In this document: positions 1 to 9,007 of the stretch, piece by piece | Position numbering within the stretch: the stretch's first letter is position 1 | How the letters are laid out: every line of letters starts with the position of its first letter | Origin: Alphaproteobacteria bacterium | GTDB taxonomy: Bacteria; Pseudomonadota; Alphaproteobacteria; Oceanibaculales; Oceanibaculaceae | Length of the DNA stretch: 64,000 nt | NCBI GenBank assembly: GCA_018823745.1 | Contig: JAHJHR010000017.1 | Span: 636,570 to 700,569 of the forward strand | Direction: 5' to 3' | Notes under the pieces: model-generated | Seen by the model: the letters and a program-made list of their open reading frames with translations, nothing else | What the model was told of the DNA's origin: nothing | Databases searched by the model: none | Translations under genes and position numbers: made by a program

Positions 1-534
1 GGCATTCGCCTCGTCCCAGACATCGTAATAGCTGGGGAACTGGCCGGCCGGCTTGAAGGCGTCGGTGCGCCAGGCCACGCCCTCGGTGCCCCAGATATGC
101 GGCAGCCAATGCGTGCCCTTGCCGCCGAAATTCCAATGCGCCTCGCCCAGCGCCATGGCCGGATTGACCTTGTCGAGCGGCACCCGCTTCATGTCGAAGG
201 GCTGCAGCAGCCCCAGCTCGGCCCAGAGCGGATTGCGGTTCACGGTCGGCGTGACGATGTCGAAGCCCTCGCCATTGGTGGCGCGCAGCTTGTTGAGAAT
301 TTCGTCGTTGGAGCCGATGCCGGTGAAATTGATCTTGATGCCGGTCTTGTCGGTGAAGCCCTTCACGAAGCTTTCCGGCAGATAATCCGACCACATCATG
401 ATGTTGATCTCGCCCGAGGAGGCGAGAACGCTGCGGCTGACGATGGCCGGCATCGCTAGGCCGGCACCGGCCAGGGCGGTTGCCTTCAGGAATGACCGGC
501 GTGCCAAACGGGTATCGACGCTGTATTTTTTCAT
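1..534 (-). CDS. Polyamine-type ABC transporter substrate-binding protein, N-terminal part (partial)
   Basis: Periplasmic solute-binding protein, cut by the left window edge, so only about 178 N-terminal residues are visible. The start ATG is at 532-534. The N-terminus carries a twin-arginine signal (ARRSFLK, then a hydrophobic stretch ending near SVLA), which suggests Tat export. The mature part begins EINIMMWSDYLPESF and continues with FTGIGSNDEILNKL, typical of PotD/spermidine-putrescine-like family 1 binding proteins. It is divergent from the MocR regulator at 726, with a 191-bp shared promoter region. The actual substrate cannot be told from sequence. Confidence 0.85.
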   Translation of the reverse strand, partial: MKKYSVDTRLARRSFLKATALAGAGLAMPAIVSRSVLASSGEINIMMWSDYLPESFVKGFTDKTGIKINFTGIGSNDEILNKLRATNGEGFDIVTPTVNRNPLWAELGLLQPFDMKRVPLDKVNPAMALGEAHWNFGGKGTHWLPHIWGTEGVAWRTDAFKPAGQFPSYYDVWDEANA

Positions 535-647
535 GTCCCATCTCCTTGTTCAGTCCGGCAGGCCATGTGGCGCTGCCGGCACCTGCTCCCGCTTTTTCGC
601 GGGATGCCTCTTGCCTTGTGCTTTCTTTCTCGCACTGCAAAAATGTT

Positions 648-663
648 ATTGCTCCGCAGCAAT
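648..663. promoter_or_regulatory. Perfect inverted repeat in the divergent promoter region
   Basis: ATTGCT, four bases, AGCAAT: a perfect 6-bp inverted repeat between the binding-protein gene (start 534) and the MocR gene (start 726). It could be an operator, but there is no independent support. Confidence 0.25.
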
Positions 664-671
664 GCGGCTTA

Positions 672-702
672 GAGCCACGGGTTGAAAACTATGGAGCCAG
701 GG
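672..702 (+). promoter_or_regulatory. Candidate MocR operator: direct repeat of GAGCCACGG
   Basis: GAGCCACGG at 672-680 and GAGCCAGGG at 694-702 form a direct repeat 22 bp apart, about two helical turns, just upstream of the MocR start. MocR/GabR-type regulators are known to bind direct repeats. The same word recurs, facing an inverted copy, at 3576-3595 upstream of the aminotransferase gene. Function is inferred. Confidence 0.4.
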
Positions 703-725
703 ACCGATAACCGCGCCTGCAGCAC

Positions 726-2210
726 ATGCTAGAACGCTTCTTTGCCGCCCCTCTCGATCCGGCACAGCGGCTGCAGCAGCAGATTCAGGAAAGGCTGATC
801 GAGGCGATCCTGGCGGGCGCCCTGCCCTTCCATGAACCGCTGCCGGCGACGCGCATCATGGCGCAGCGCATACAGGTGTCGCGCAACACCGTGACGCTGG
901 TCTATGAGCGGCTGGCCGAGGATGGCTATCTGAAATCCGTGAACCGGCGCGGCTATTTCATCGATGAACGCTTTGTCCGCGAACAGCTGAACATCAAGGT
1001 CGATGACCGGGCGAAGACGCTCTTCCCGTCGGCCCAGGAACCGGTCGATTTCACCCGCCTGCTGCATCGCGGTTTCGCCCGCCAGCAGAACATCGTGAAA
1101 CCCGGCAACTGGCGCGACTTCCCCTACCCCTTCATCTACGGCCAGACCGCACCGGACAAGACATCGCTCAGCCGCTGGCGCGACTGCGTGCGGATTGCCG
1201 GCACGATGCTGCATTCCAGAGACTGGATGCCGGACAACATCGACGCCGATGACCCGCTGCTGGTCGAGCAGATCATCCGGCGCATCCTGCCGCAGCGCGG
1301 CTTCAGCGCCGGGGCGGAGAATCTGCTGATCACGGTTGGCGCGCAGAACGCGCTCTATCTTGTCGCCACGCTTCTGGCCAGGCCGAATGCCAGGGTCGAT
1401 ATGGAAGACCCCGGCTATGTCGATGCCCGCAACATCTTCGGCACCCACGGTATCGAGGTGCGGCCGCATCCGGTCGATGGCGACGGCATGCGCGTGACGC
1501 CGGCGCTGGCGGGCAGCGATCTTGTCTATGTGACGCCGGGCCATCAATCGCCGACCAATGTGACGATGTCGATGGAGCGGCGGCTGTCCCTGCTATCAGC
1601 AGCGGAGGCGCATGATTTCTTCATCCTGGAGGATGATTACGAGCACGAGCTGAACTTCGTCGGCCCGCAGCGCGCGGCGCTGAAAAGCTTCGACCAGACC
1701 GGCCGGGTGGTCCATGTCGGCAGCCTGTCGAAGCCGCTGTTTCCGGGGCTGCGCCTCGGCTTCATCGCCGCCGCGCCGCCGCTGATCGCCGAGCTGCGGG
1801 CGCTGCGCCGGCTGATGTACCGCCACACCTCGTCACTGGATCAGCGGGCGATGGCGATCTTCCTGTCGGAAGGCCATTTCGACGCCCATATCCGCCGACA
1901 GCGCGCCAGCCTTGCGGAGAAATGGAAGACCCTGCTGGGCGCTGCCGCCCGGCTGCTGCCGGAATGCGATGTCACCATGACGACCGGTGGCTCGGCCATC
2001 TGGCTGACCCTGCCCAAGGGCATGAAGGCCCGCGAGGTCGAGACCCGCGCCGCCAAAATTGGCCTGCTGGTCGAATCGGGCGATGTGCATTACCTGCGCC
2101 CCGACCCGCCGCAGAACCGTCTGCGACTCGGCTATGCCGCCATTCCGCTGGAGCGGATCGAGCCGGGGCTGAAACTGCTGGCCGGCATCGTCCGCGACTT
2201 AAGCGCTTAA
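726..2210 (+). CDS. MocR-family transcriptional regulator (GntR wHTH fused to a PLP aminotransferase fold)
   Basis: 494 aa, the usual MocR/GabR length. Residues about 10-80 form a GntR winged helix (AQRIQVSRNTVTLVYERL, then EDGYLKSVNRRGYF). Residues about 130-490 form a fold-type I aminotransferase domain with EDDY near D303 and the expected PLP lysine K336 in VGSLSKPLFPGLRLGF. In such proteins PLP or a PLP-amine adduct acts as effector. No clear ribosome-binding site precedes the start. The gene is convergent with a class III aminotransferase (4-bp overlap of ends) and divergent from a polyamine-type binding protein, so it probably controls uptake and transamination of an amine or amino acid. 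Confidence 0.9.
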   Translation: MLERFFAAPLDPAQRLQQQIQERLIEAILAGALPFHEPLPATRIMAQRIQVSRNTVTLVYERLAEDGYLKSVNRRGYFIDERFVREQLNIKVDDRAKTLFPSAQEPVDFTRLLHRGFARQQNIVKPGNWRDFPYPFIYGQTAPDKTSLSRWRDCVRIAGTMLHSRDWMPDNIDADDPLLVEQIIRRILPQRGFSAGAENLLITVGAQNALYLVATLLARPNARVDMEDPGYVDARNIFGTHGIEVRPHPVDGDGMRVTPALAGSDLVYVTPGHQSPTNVTMSMERRLSLLSAAEAHDFFILEDDYEHELNFVGPQRAALKSFDQTGRVVHVGSLSKPLFPGLRLGFIAAAPPLIAELRALRRLMYRHTSSLDQRAMAIFLSEGHFDAHIRRQRASLAEKWKTLLGAAARLLPECDVTMTTGGSAIWLTLPKGMKAREVETRAAKIGLLVESGDVHYLRPDPPQNRLRLGYAAIPLERIEPGLKLLAGIVRDLSA

Positions 2211-3523
2211 AGGTCGCTGCGGCCCAGCACCCGGCGCAGGCTGTCGATCATCTGGTCGAGGTCGGATTCCTCGCTGACCAGCGCGGGGGCGAAGATCAGC
2301 GCATCGCCGGTCGCCTTCACATGCAGCCCGTCCTTGAACAGCAGGCGCTGCACGATGGAGCCCTTTTCGCCCGGCGCCTTGCCCGGCGTCAGCTGGATGC
2401 CGGCCATCATGCCATGGCCGCGCAGATCATAGACCTGCGGCAGGTTGCGCAGGCCGAACACGCCATCCAGGAAGGTATCGGACATCGCCTTGCCGCGCTC
2501 GAACAGCTTCTCGTCGCGGTAGATGTCGAGCGAGGCGAGCGCCGCCGCACAGGCCACCGGATGGGCGGAATAGGTATAGCCATGCATCAGTTCCGGCCGG
2601 TCCCCCGTGACCGAGGCGATGACGGCCTTCTGGATTTCCGTCTTCACCGCCACGGCGCTCATCGGGATGGTGCCGTTGGTCAGCGCCTTCGCCATGGTGA
2701 TGACGTCCGGCGTGACGCCGAATTCCTGCGAGGCGAAAGCCGCCCCGGTGCGGCCGAAGCCGGTGATGACCTCATCGAACACCAGCAGGATGCCGTATTT
2801 GTCGGCGATCTTGCGCAGCCGCTGCTGATAGCCCTGCGGCGGCACGATGGTGCCGATGGAGCCGGCGATGGGCTCGACGAACACGGCGGCGATGGTCTCG
2901 CCGCCATAGGTCTTGCACAGATCCTCCAGATCATCGGCCAGATGCGCGCCATCTTCCGGCTGGCCCCTTGTGAAGCGCTGCTCCTCGTTCCAGGTGTGGC
3001 GCATATGCACGACATCGCAGGTGACGCCGGAGAAGTCGCGGCGGTTGCCGACCATGCCGGCCAGCGAGGTACCGCCCAGATTGACGCCGTGATAACCCCA
3101 GGCGCGCGAGACGAAGCGGGTGCGCTGTGCCTCGCCGCGGGCGCGGTGATAGGCCAGGCAGATCTTCATCGCGCTGTCGACCGCCTCGGAACCGGAGGAG
3201 CCGAAGAATACCCGGTCGATGCCGTCCGGCAGCAGCTCGGACAGGCGGCGCGCCAGCTCGAAGGAGATCGGCGCGGCGCGCTGGAAATGCGGTGTGTAGT
3301 CCAGCTCCATCAGCTGCTTGTGCACTGCCTCGGCAATCTCCGGCCGGCCATGCCCGGCGGCGGAGCAGAACAGGCCGGACGACCCGTCGAGGATTTCCTG
3401 GTCCTCCGGCGTCCAGTAGCGCACGCCCTTCGCCCGCGCGAAGATCTGCGGCTCCTTGTGGAACAGCCGGTTGTTGGTGAAGGGCAGCCAGTGATTATCC
3501 ATGGCGATGGGCATGTGGGTCAT
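2207..3523 (-). CDS. Class III aminotransferase (omega-amino acid/beta-alanine-pyruvate type)
   Basis: 438 aa, PLP-dependent. The class III signature is intact: GSSGSEAVDSAMK (about 108-120), SRAWGYHG, FVEPIAG, LVFDEVITGFGRTG with D250, and the PLP lysine K279 in ITMAKALTNG. The family moves an amino group from omega-amino acids, diamines or amines to pyruvate or another oxo acid. Its place next to a MocR regulator and a polyamine-type binding protein supports amine or diamine catabolism. Beta-alanine-pyruvate transaminase is the nearest name I recognise; the substrate is not determined. Confidence 0.88.
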   Translation of the reverse strand: MTHMPIAMDNHWLPFTNNRLFHKEPQIFARAKGVRYWTPEDQEILDGSSGLFCSAAGHGRPEIAEAVHKQLMELDYTPHFQRAAPISFELARRLSELLPDGIDRVFFGSSGSEAVDSAMKICLAYHRARGEAQRTRFVSRAWGYHGVNLGGTSLAGMVGNRRDFSGVTCDVVHMRHTWNEEQRFTRGQPEDGAHLADDLEDLCKTYGGETIAAVFVEPIAGSIGTIVPPQGYQQRLRKIADKYGILLVFDEVITGFGRTGAAFASQEFGVTPDVITMAKALTNGTIPMSAVAVKTEIQKAVIASVTGDRPELMHGYTYSAHPVACAAALASLDIYRDEKLFERGKAMSDTFLDGVFGLRNLPQVYDLRGHGMMAGIQLTPGKAPGEKGSIVQRLLFKDGLHVKATGDALIFAPALVSEESDLDQMIDSLRRVLGRSDL

Positions 3524-3575
3524 GAGCCGGTCCTCGGAAAGTATGACGCTTTCCTTACGGCTACTCCCCCGCGCG

Positions 3576-3595
3576 CCGTGGCCCTAGAGCCACGG
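3576..3595. promoter_or_regulatory. Inverted repeat CCGTGGC-N6-GCCACGG upstream of the aminotransferase
   Basis: A perfect 7-bp inverted repeat about 53 bp upstream of the aminotransferase start. Its right half with flank, TAGAGCCACGG, also occurs at 670-680 upstream of the MocR gene. No T-tract follows, so an operator is likelier than a terminator. Confidence 0.35.
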
Positions 3596-3627
3596 CGGAT
3601 ATTCGTAGGGTCCAGTGCTGTGGGCTG

Positions 3628-4443
3628 TCAGCGTTTCACGAAGGACTGCACCGTCTCCCAGGCCACTTCCTGAAGCAGGGCAGCGGTCTTGGCGTCGATG
3701 GCGCCATAGACGTCATAGCTGTTGCCCACGGGGGACTTGCCATAGACCGCAGCATAGGTCGTGGCGGCGGCCAGATAGGTACCCAGCAGCGAAGGGTGGC
3801 TGTGATCCTGCGCGTTATGCAGCTTCAGGCCGGGTTCGCGCTTGTAGGCCGCGTCGAAGGCCAGCCCGACCGGGATGACCAGCGCGCCGATCTCATTGCC
3901 GACCGACACGAGAAAATCATCGGTCATGCCGACATTTTCCGGCTTGGCCTGCTTGTGCGGCGCGACATAGGAATGAGTCATATAGAGCGCTGTCTTGCCG
4001 CCACGCTCGGTGATGATCTTGTTGAATTCGACGGCCGTCTTGCGGAAGGATTCCTGGCGCGCCTCGCTCAGTGCGGCGGCGCTGTGGCCCTGCAGGATGA
4101 CCAGCTCGAACGGCTCCTTGATGCCGATCTGGCCCGGCTTGGTCAGCCAGTCAATATTGTGGTGCGACAGGCTGGCGCCGCCGATGGTGGCGGATTTGTA
4201 TTGCAGCGCCTTTTCCGCAGCCGGATCAGCGGCGGCCACCATCCGGCGCAAATGATTATGCAGGCTGTCATTATAATAGAAATAGCTGTTGCCGACGAGC
4301 AGCACGCGCATCGGATTCTCGACCTGCGGCCCCTTTACAGCAGGCGCAGAGGCGGCAAACCCGGTGCCACTGACCAGAGCAAGTGACAGGGCAACGGCCA
4401 GAAGCCGGATCGGGCGCAAGGCCCGGTGAGCAAAAGCGTACAT
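3628..4443 (-). CDS. SGNH/GDSL-like secreted protein
   Basis: I choose the ATG at 4441-4443 because a GAGG ribosome-binding site lies about 10 nt upstream; this gives 271 aa. A signal peptide is clear (RPIRLLAVALSLALVSGTGFAAS). The mature protein starts with a block-I-like LLVGNSYFYYN, has a GHSAAALSEA segment, and ends with DHSHPSLLGTYLAAATTYAAVYG, which supplies the Asp and His expected of a block-V SGNH motif. This points to a periplasmic hydrolase or esterase-like fold. The substrate is unknown. It lies between the molybdoenzyme gene and the aminotransferase gene on the same strand. Confidence 0.7.
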   Translation of the reverse strand: MYAFAHRALRPIRLLAVALSLALVSGTGFAASAPAVKGPQVENPMRVLLVGNSYFYYNDSLHNHLRRMVAAADPAAEKALQYKSATIGGASLSHHNIDWLTKPGQIGIKEPFELVILQGHSAAALSEARQESFRKTAVEFNKIITERGGKTALYMTHSYVAPHKQAKPENVGMTDDFLVSVGNEIGALVIPVGLAFDAAYKREPGLKLHNAQDHSHPSLLGTYLAAATTYAAVYGKSPVGNSYDVYGAIDAKTAALLQEVAWETVQSFVKR

Positions 4444-4495
4444 GATGGGCATCCCTCGGATTTTATTTTTTAAGAGCACAGTCCAAAACCGATAG

Positions 4496-7400
4496 TCAGA
4501 CCCGCAGGGTGATGTCGTCCAGCGGAATCGTGCGGCAGGCAAGGATGCGCGCAGGACCATCGATGCGGCCTGATTCCGGGTCGAAAACACTGCCGGACAG
4601 CAGATCGACCGCGCAGCTTTCGCACTGCCCGACCCGGCATCCGGCGCCGACCGGCAGGCCGGCGCGTTCCGCCGCATCGAGCAGGGAGCGGTCGCGGGGA
4701 GTCCAGATACCCTCGCCCTGATCCATGCGAATCATCCGGGGTTCGAGAGTGCCGGGCGGCAGGATCGTCTCGGCGGTGAATAGTTCGGTGACGATGCGGG
4801 CCTGCTTCACGCCGCGCGCGGCCAGCGCTGCACTCATCTCCGTCATCATGGTCTGGGTGCCGCACAGGAAGAAGAGAGTGCGCGGATCGTCCAGCAGGGC
4901 GTCGATGCCGTCCAGCGCGATCCGACCACCGCGAATGGTGCTGCCGGCTGGCGGTTCGGCGCGGGAGTAGCAGGTCTGCACGACCAGCGCCGGAATTGCC
5001 GCCTGCGCCGCCGCGATCTCGTCTGCGAAGGCATGTTCGCCTTTATCGCGCACGCCATAGACCAAAGCCGCCGGGGTCACATCGGGCCGGGCGGCGCGGG
5101 CCGCCAGATAGGGCAGGAAAGGCGTAATGCCGATACCATTGGCAATCATCACAACCGGCGTGCCGTCCAGCGGCGGCAGGAACCGCCCCTGCGGCGCGCC
5201 AAGGCCGATCCGCATACCCACGCTCAACGCATCATGGACCAGCCCGGAGCCCCTGCCAGCCGGCAGGTCGGGACGTCCCGCCGGTGCCGCCATGCGCCGC
5301 ACGCTGATGCGCAGCCCCTCCGCAGTGCCGCCGGACAGGGAATAGCTGCGGCGCAGCACCTCACCCTGCCCGTCCGGCACGGCAATTGTGACATGCTGGC
5401 CCGGCAGATAAGCGGGCAGCGGGCCGCCATCGGCCGGGCGCAGCTCCAGCGAGCGGATCGTCGGCGTCTCCGCGATAATCCCGGCAATGATGAAGTCGCG
5501 TTCCCCCGTCCAGGCCCGGACCGGCGGATTGCCGGTCTCGTCGCGCGCCAGACGAGCGGGAAAGCCGCGCATCGGCACCGAGCCGCTGACCGGGTCGGTG
5601 CCGCCGCGACCGACAAGCGCGTTGTAGTTCGACGCCCCGTCGCCCCGCACCGGACGATCCGCCAGCCCGAGCCGGCTGTTGCCCTGCCACCAGCCGTAAT
5701 CGGCGACGGCGACATCAGACGCCAGATGGGGATCGAGCCGGGCGCGGAACCGCGCCGTCCCGGTCGGGGTGGACAGCACCACCCAATCCTCCGGCTCGAT
5801 TGATTCCGCCGCCGCCAGATCCGGATGCAGGCGCACCATCGGCTCCGGCGCCTTCCGCCGCAGCGAGGGCGCATCGCGGTGCTGGCTGTGGCAATAGAAA
5901 CCGTCCTTCGCGGTGGTCACATGCACAAGGTTGCCCTTGCTTTCCACGGCCAGGCTTTCCGCCAGCTCCGGCACCGGCGGCTGGCCATGGCGCTGAAAGA
6001 CTGGCGAATAGATCTCGACCAGCCCGCTCGGCGTATTGAAGCCGGCAAACCCAGTTGGAACCGGGCGGGCATGGGCCTCATAGCCCTGCTCCAGCGGTCG
6101 GCGCAGCCCCTCCGGTGCAGCACGCAGCGCCGCGACCGTCAGCCCGGTGGGGGCGAGCATGTGGTCCCAGCCAGCCTCGATGGAACCGCCGAAAAACGCC
6201 GCGCCATGCCCCAGCCGTACCGCCAGATCGAACAATATCTGCATGTCGGACCGTGCTTCGCCGCGCGGCGGCACCATGCGCTGGCGCAGTTGCACCAGTT
6301 CCTCGGCGGCGGCATCCAGCTCGAAGCCGATCTTCAGCGCCTCATGCTCCCAGGGCAGGGTGACCGGCAGGATGATGTCGGCATAGGCTGCCGTCGGCGT
6401 CATCCGGCTGTCGCAATGGACGTGGAAATCGAGGGCGAGCAGCGCCTCTTCGGTCTCTGCAACACTGGCCTGCGAGACCAGCATATTGCCGCCGAACCCC
6501 ATCAGCGCGCGCGTCCGGTAGGGCGTGCCCTTCAGCGCGGAACGCTGGAAATCCTCCACCGTAATCCAGCCCTGCCGGGCCGGGCCGAGCGGCCGGTCGG
6601 ACAGGCCCAGCGCCTTTTCCCGCTGGCCCTCTGGCAGCAGATCATGGCCGTTGACGGCGTTGCGCGGCAGCCGGGCGACCGGGACATTGCCGCCTAGCCG
6701 GTCGAAGGCACCCGACAGCGCCTCCAGGATCGAAATCGCGCGTTCGGTCTGCGTGGCATTGGCATGCTGGCCGACCCCGGTCCAGGCATAGAGCGCGACC
6801 GGCCCCTCACCTGCAAAAGCATCCGCCAGCGCCGCGATATCGGCCTCCGCCAGCCCGGTCGCCTCAGCGGTCCGCGCCAGAGTCCAGGGTTCGGCCGCGT
6901 CACGGACCATATCCAGCGCCGGGCGGCAGCGGATCGGTCCGGCCAGCCCCGGCAGCGCCACCGGCCCAGACAGGGCCAGCCTGCCGGCATCGCAGGAGAA
7001 CTGCCGGCTCGCTGGCCTGTACCAGGCTACCGCACCGGCCACCGCATCCCAGACCGCGAAAGCCTCCTCGCCGGGCGTTTCTTCCACAGCACTGCGCGGT
7101 ACCGGCAAGCCATCCTCGCCGATCAGCAGCGCCGCATTGGTCCAGCGGCGCACAAAGCCGGCATCGAAGCGGTCCGCGCTCAACAGGCAGCGCAGCGCGC
7201 CCAGTGCCAGCGCCAGATCAGCGCCCGGACGGACCCGCAGCCACAGATCGGCATCGCGCGCATGCGGCGTCTGCCGGGGATCGACGACGATCAGCCGGGC
7301 GCCGCGCCGTACCGCCTCGGCCAGCCGCGTTGCCTGCGACAGCCAGACATGGCTGGGGTTAAAGCCCCAGAGCACGATGGTCCTGGCATTGGCGTAATCC

Positions 7401-7882
7401 GGCGTCGGCCGCATGGCGCCAAAGGTGAAGCCATGGGCGACATCCTTGTGCCAGTTGCAGATTTCGGTGCCGTAGATGGTGTTCGGGCTGCCGAAGATGC
7501 GGATGAAGCGTTCGATCCATTCGATGGAATCCGACAAGGCGGTGCCGCTCGGCGTCGTCACCTCGAAGGCGACAGCCTCAGCCCCGCTTTCCGCGCGGAT
7601 GGTGGAGAGGCGCTCGGCGACGGTGGACAGTGCCTCCTCCCAGGAGATCGCTTGCCAGCGCGGATTGGCCACGCCCTTGGGATCGAGGCGGCGCAGCGGG
7701 GTGAGGATACGCTCGGGATTGTCCAGCTGCTCCGGCGCGGCGCGGCCCTTGGCGCAGAGCGCCGTGCCGGTGGGATGGCCGCGATCCGGCTCAACCGAGA
7801 CCACCCGGTCGCCCTCGACGGTATAGACGGCGCCGCAGCGCGACCGGCAGAGATTGCAATACCCGTGCTTGCGCAACGCCAT
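4496..7882 (-). CDS. Molybdopterin oxidoreductase fused to FAD/NAD(P) reductase and 2Fe-2S ferredoxin domains
   Basis: 1128 aa, three modules. Residues 1 to about 790 are a MopB/bis-MGD enzyme: N-terminal 4Fe-4S cysteines C9, C12, C16 and C43, a probable Mo-ligand cysteine C142 (GTEICNWHKDVAHG), and a C-terminal cofactor-binding part. Residues about 797-1040 are a ferredoxin-NADP reductase module, with flavin-binding RRSYSLSG (about 844-851), GIGITPFLPYL and the NAD-site LCGTQTMMTEM. Residues about 1045-1128 are a plant-type ferredoxin with C1082, C1087, C1090 and C1116. One chain could therefore pass electrons between NAD(P)H and the Mo site. No Tat signal is seen, so it is probably cytoplasmic. 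It resembles assimilatory nitrate reductase or formate dehydrogenase in outline; the substrate is unknown. Confidence 0.88.
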   Translation of the reverse strand: MALRKHGYCNLCRSRCGAVYTVEGDRVVSVEPDRGHPTGTALCAKGRAAPEQLDNPERILTPLRRLDPKGVANPRWQAISWEEALSTVAERLSTIRAESGAEAVAFEVTTPSGTALSDSIEWIERFIRIFGSPNTIYGTEICNWHKDVAHGFTFGAMRPTPDYANARTIVLWGFNPSHVWLSQATRLAEAVRRGARLIVVDPRQTPHARDADLWLRVRPGADLALALGALRCLLSADRFDAGFVRRWTNAALLIGEDGLPVPRSAVEETPGEEAFAVWDAVAGAVAWYRPASRQFSCDAGRLALSGPVALPGLAGPIRCRPALDMVRDAAEPWTLARTAEATGLAEADIAALADAFAGEGPVALYAWTGVGQHANATQTERAISILEALSGAFDRLGGNVPVARLPRNAVNGHDLLPEGQREKALGLSDRPLGPARQGWITVEDFQRSALKGTPYRTRALMGFGGNMLVSQASVAETEEALLALDFHVHCDSRMTPTAAYADIILPVTLPWEHEALKIGFELDAAAEELVQLRQRMVPPRGEARSDMQILFDLAVRLGHGAAFFGGSIEAGWDHMLAPTGLTVAALRAAPEGLRRPLEQGYEAHARPVPTGFAGFNTPSGLVEIYSPVFQRHGQPPVPELAESLAVESKGNLVHVTTAKDGFYCHSQHRDAPSLRRKAPEPMVRLHPDLAAAESIEPEDWVVLSTPTGTARFRARLDPHLASDVAVADYGWWQGNSRLGLADRPVRGDGASNYNALVGRGGTDPVSGSVPMRGFPARLARDETGNPPVRAWTGERDFIIAGIIAETPTIRSLELRPADGGPLPAYLPGQHVTIAVPDGQGEVLRRSYSLSGGTAEGLRISVRRMAAPAGRPDLPAGRGSGLVHDALSVGMRIGLGAPQGRFLPPLDGTPVVMIANGIGITPFLPYLAARAARPDVTPAALVYGVRDKGEHAFADEIAAAQAAIPALVVQTCYSRAEPPAGSTIRGGRIALDGIDALLDDPRTLFFLCGTQTMMTEMSAALAARGVKQARIVTELFTAETILPPGTLEPRMIRMDQGEGIWTPRDRSLLDAAERAGLPVGAGCRVGQCESCAVDLLSGSVFDPESGRIDGPARILACRTIPLDDITLRV

Positions 7883-8017
7883 GGTGCCTTCCTTCCCGAA
7901 CGACAGGCACCACTCTATTGCAGCCGGCGCGGCCTGTGATACGGTTAATTTTCCGCCCGAAACCCATTACGCTTCAACGGGTTCCGGCACGCTTCCCTGT
8001 ATCGTCCGGGAGAGATC

Positions 8018-9007
8018 ATGACCGACCCCGATTCCCGGCAGGCGCCGGTGCCGGTGACCATCCTGTCGGGCTTCCTGGGGGCCGGCAAGACGACGCTGCT
8101 GCAACGCCTGCTGACCGATCCGCAGGGCCGGCGCTTCGGCGTGCTGGTGAATGATTTCGGTGCCATCAACATCGATGCGGCGCTGATTGTCGAGGCCGGA
8201 TCGGACCAGGTTTCGCTGGCCAATGGCTGCATCTGCTGCACCATCAAGGATGATCTGGTCGCGGCCGCCCGGCAATTGCTCGCCAACAGCCCGCCACCGG
8301 ATCACCTGATCGTCGAGACCAGCGGCGTGTCGCGCCCGCTGGCCGTGATCGAGGCGCTGGAGGAGCTGGAGGCGGCGGCACGCCTGGAATCGGTGTTCTG
8401 CGTGGTCGACGCGACGGGGTTCCTGGCGCTGGATTTCGCCGCCACTGAACTGGCCATCGAACAGGCGGTCTGCGCCGATATCGTGCTGCTGAACAAATGC
8501 GACATCGCCAGCCCTGCCGAGATTGAAGCCGCTGAGACCAGCCTGACGGGAATCCTGCCCCAGGCCCGCATCCTGCACACCCGTTTTGCCGAGGCGCCGC
8601 GCGGGTTGCTGTTCGAGCCACCGCTGGAACCAGCGGCGCTGAAACTGGCGCTGCACGACCATGATCACGCGACCTGCGGCCATGATCATCATCACGATCA
8701 CGGAGAAGAATTCGAAAGCTGGTCCTGGCAAAGCGCGGAGGCGCTGGACGAGGCCGCCTTCCTGCAGGCCGTGCGGCAGATGCCGCCCGCCTTGCTGCGG
8801 ATAAAGGGGGTGCTGCGCATCGCCGGCCATCCGGCGCAGCGCGGCATCTATCAGCGGGTCGGCACGCGCGGCGGGCTGGATTTCGACGCCCACCCCGCCC
8901 CGGCGGTCAGTGAGCTGGTCGCCATCGGCCGGCGCGGCAGTTTCGATGCCGAGGCGCTGACCACGCTGCTGGCCGGCTGCGTCAGCGGCGGTAACGGCGC
9001 TGCATGA
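8018..9007 (+). CDS. CobW/COG0523-family GTPase metallochaperone
   Basis: 329 aa with a GGGAGAG ribosome-binding site before the ATG. Walker A is GFLGAGKTT (18-26), the CxCC metal-binding motif is CICC (71-74), and the guanine-specificity motif is LLNKCD. A histidine-rich loop (HDHDHATCGHDHHHDHGEE) near residues 210-230 should bind Zn or another divalent metal. The C-terminal CobW domain carries RIKGVLRI. The family inserts metals into client proteins. It is divergent from the molybdoenzyme gene across 135 bp, so that protein is a possible client, but this is inference from position only. Confidence 0.9.
   Translation: MTDPDSRQAPVPVTILSGFLGAGKTTLLQRLLTDPQGRRFGVLVNDFGAINIDAALIVEAGSDQVSLANGCICCTIKDDLVAAARQLLANSPPPDHLIVETSGVSRPLAVIEALEELEAAARLESVFCVVDATGFLALDFAATELAIEQAVCADIVLLNKCDIASPAEIEAAETSLTGILPQARILHTRFAEAPRGLLFEPPLEPAALKLALHDHDHATCGHDHHHDHGEEFESWSWQSAEALDEAAFLQAVRQMPPALLRIKGVLRIAGHPAQRGIYQRVGTRGGLDFDAHPAPAVSELVAIGRRGSFDAEALTTLLAGCVSGGNGAA

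Noticed and set aside
1922..3673. 583-codon plus-strand frame
   Set aside because: It spans the end of the MocR gene and is antisense to the whole aminotransferase gene; a shadow frame.
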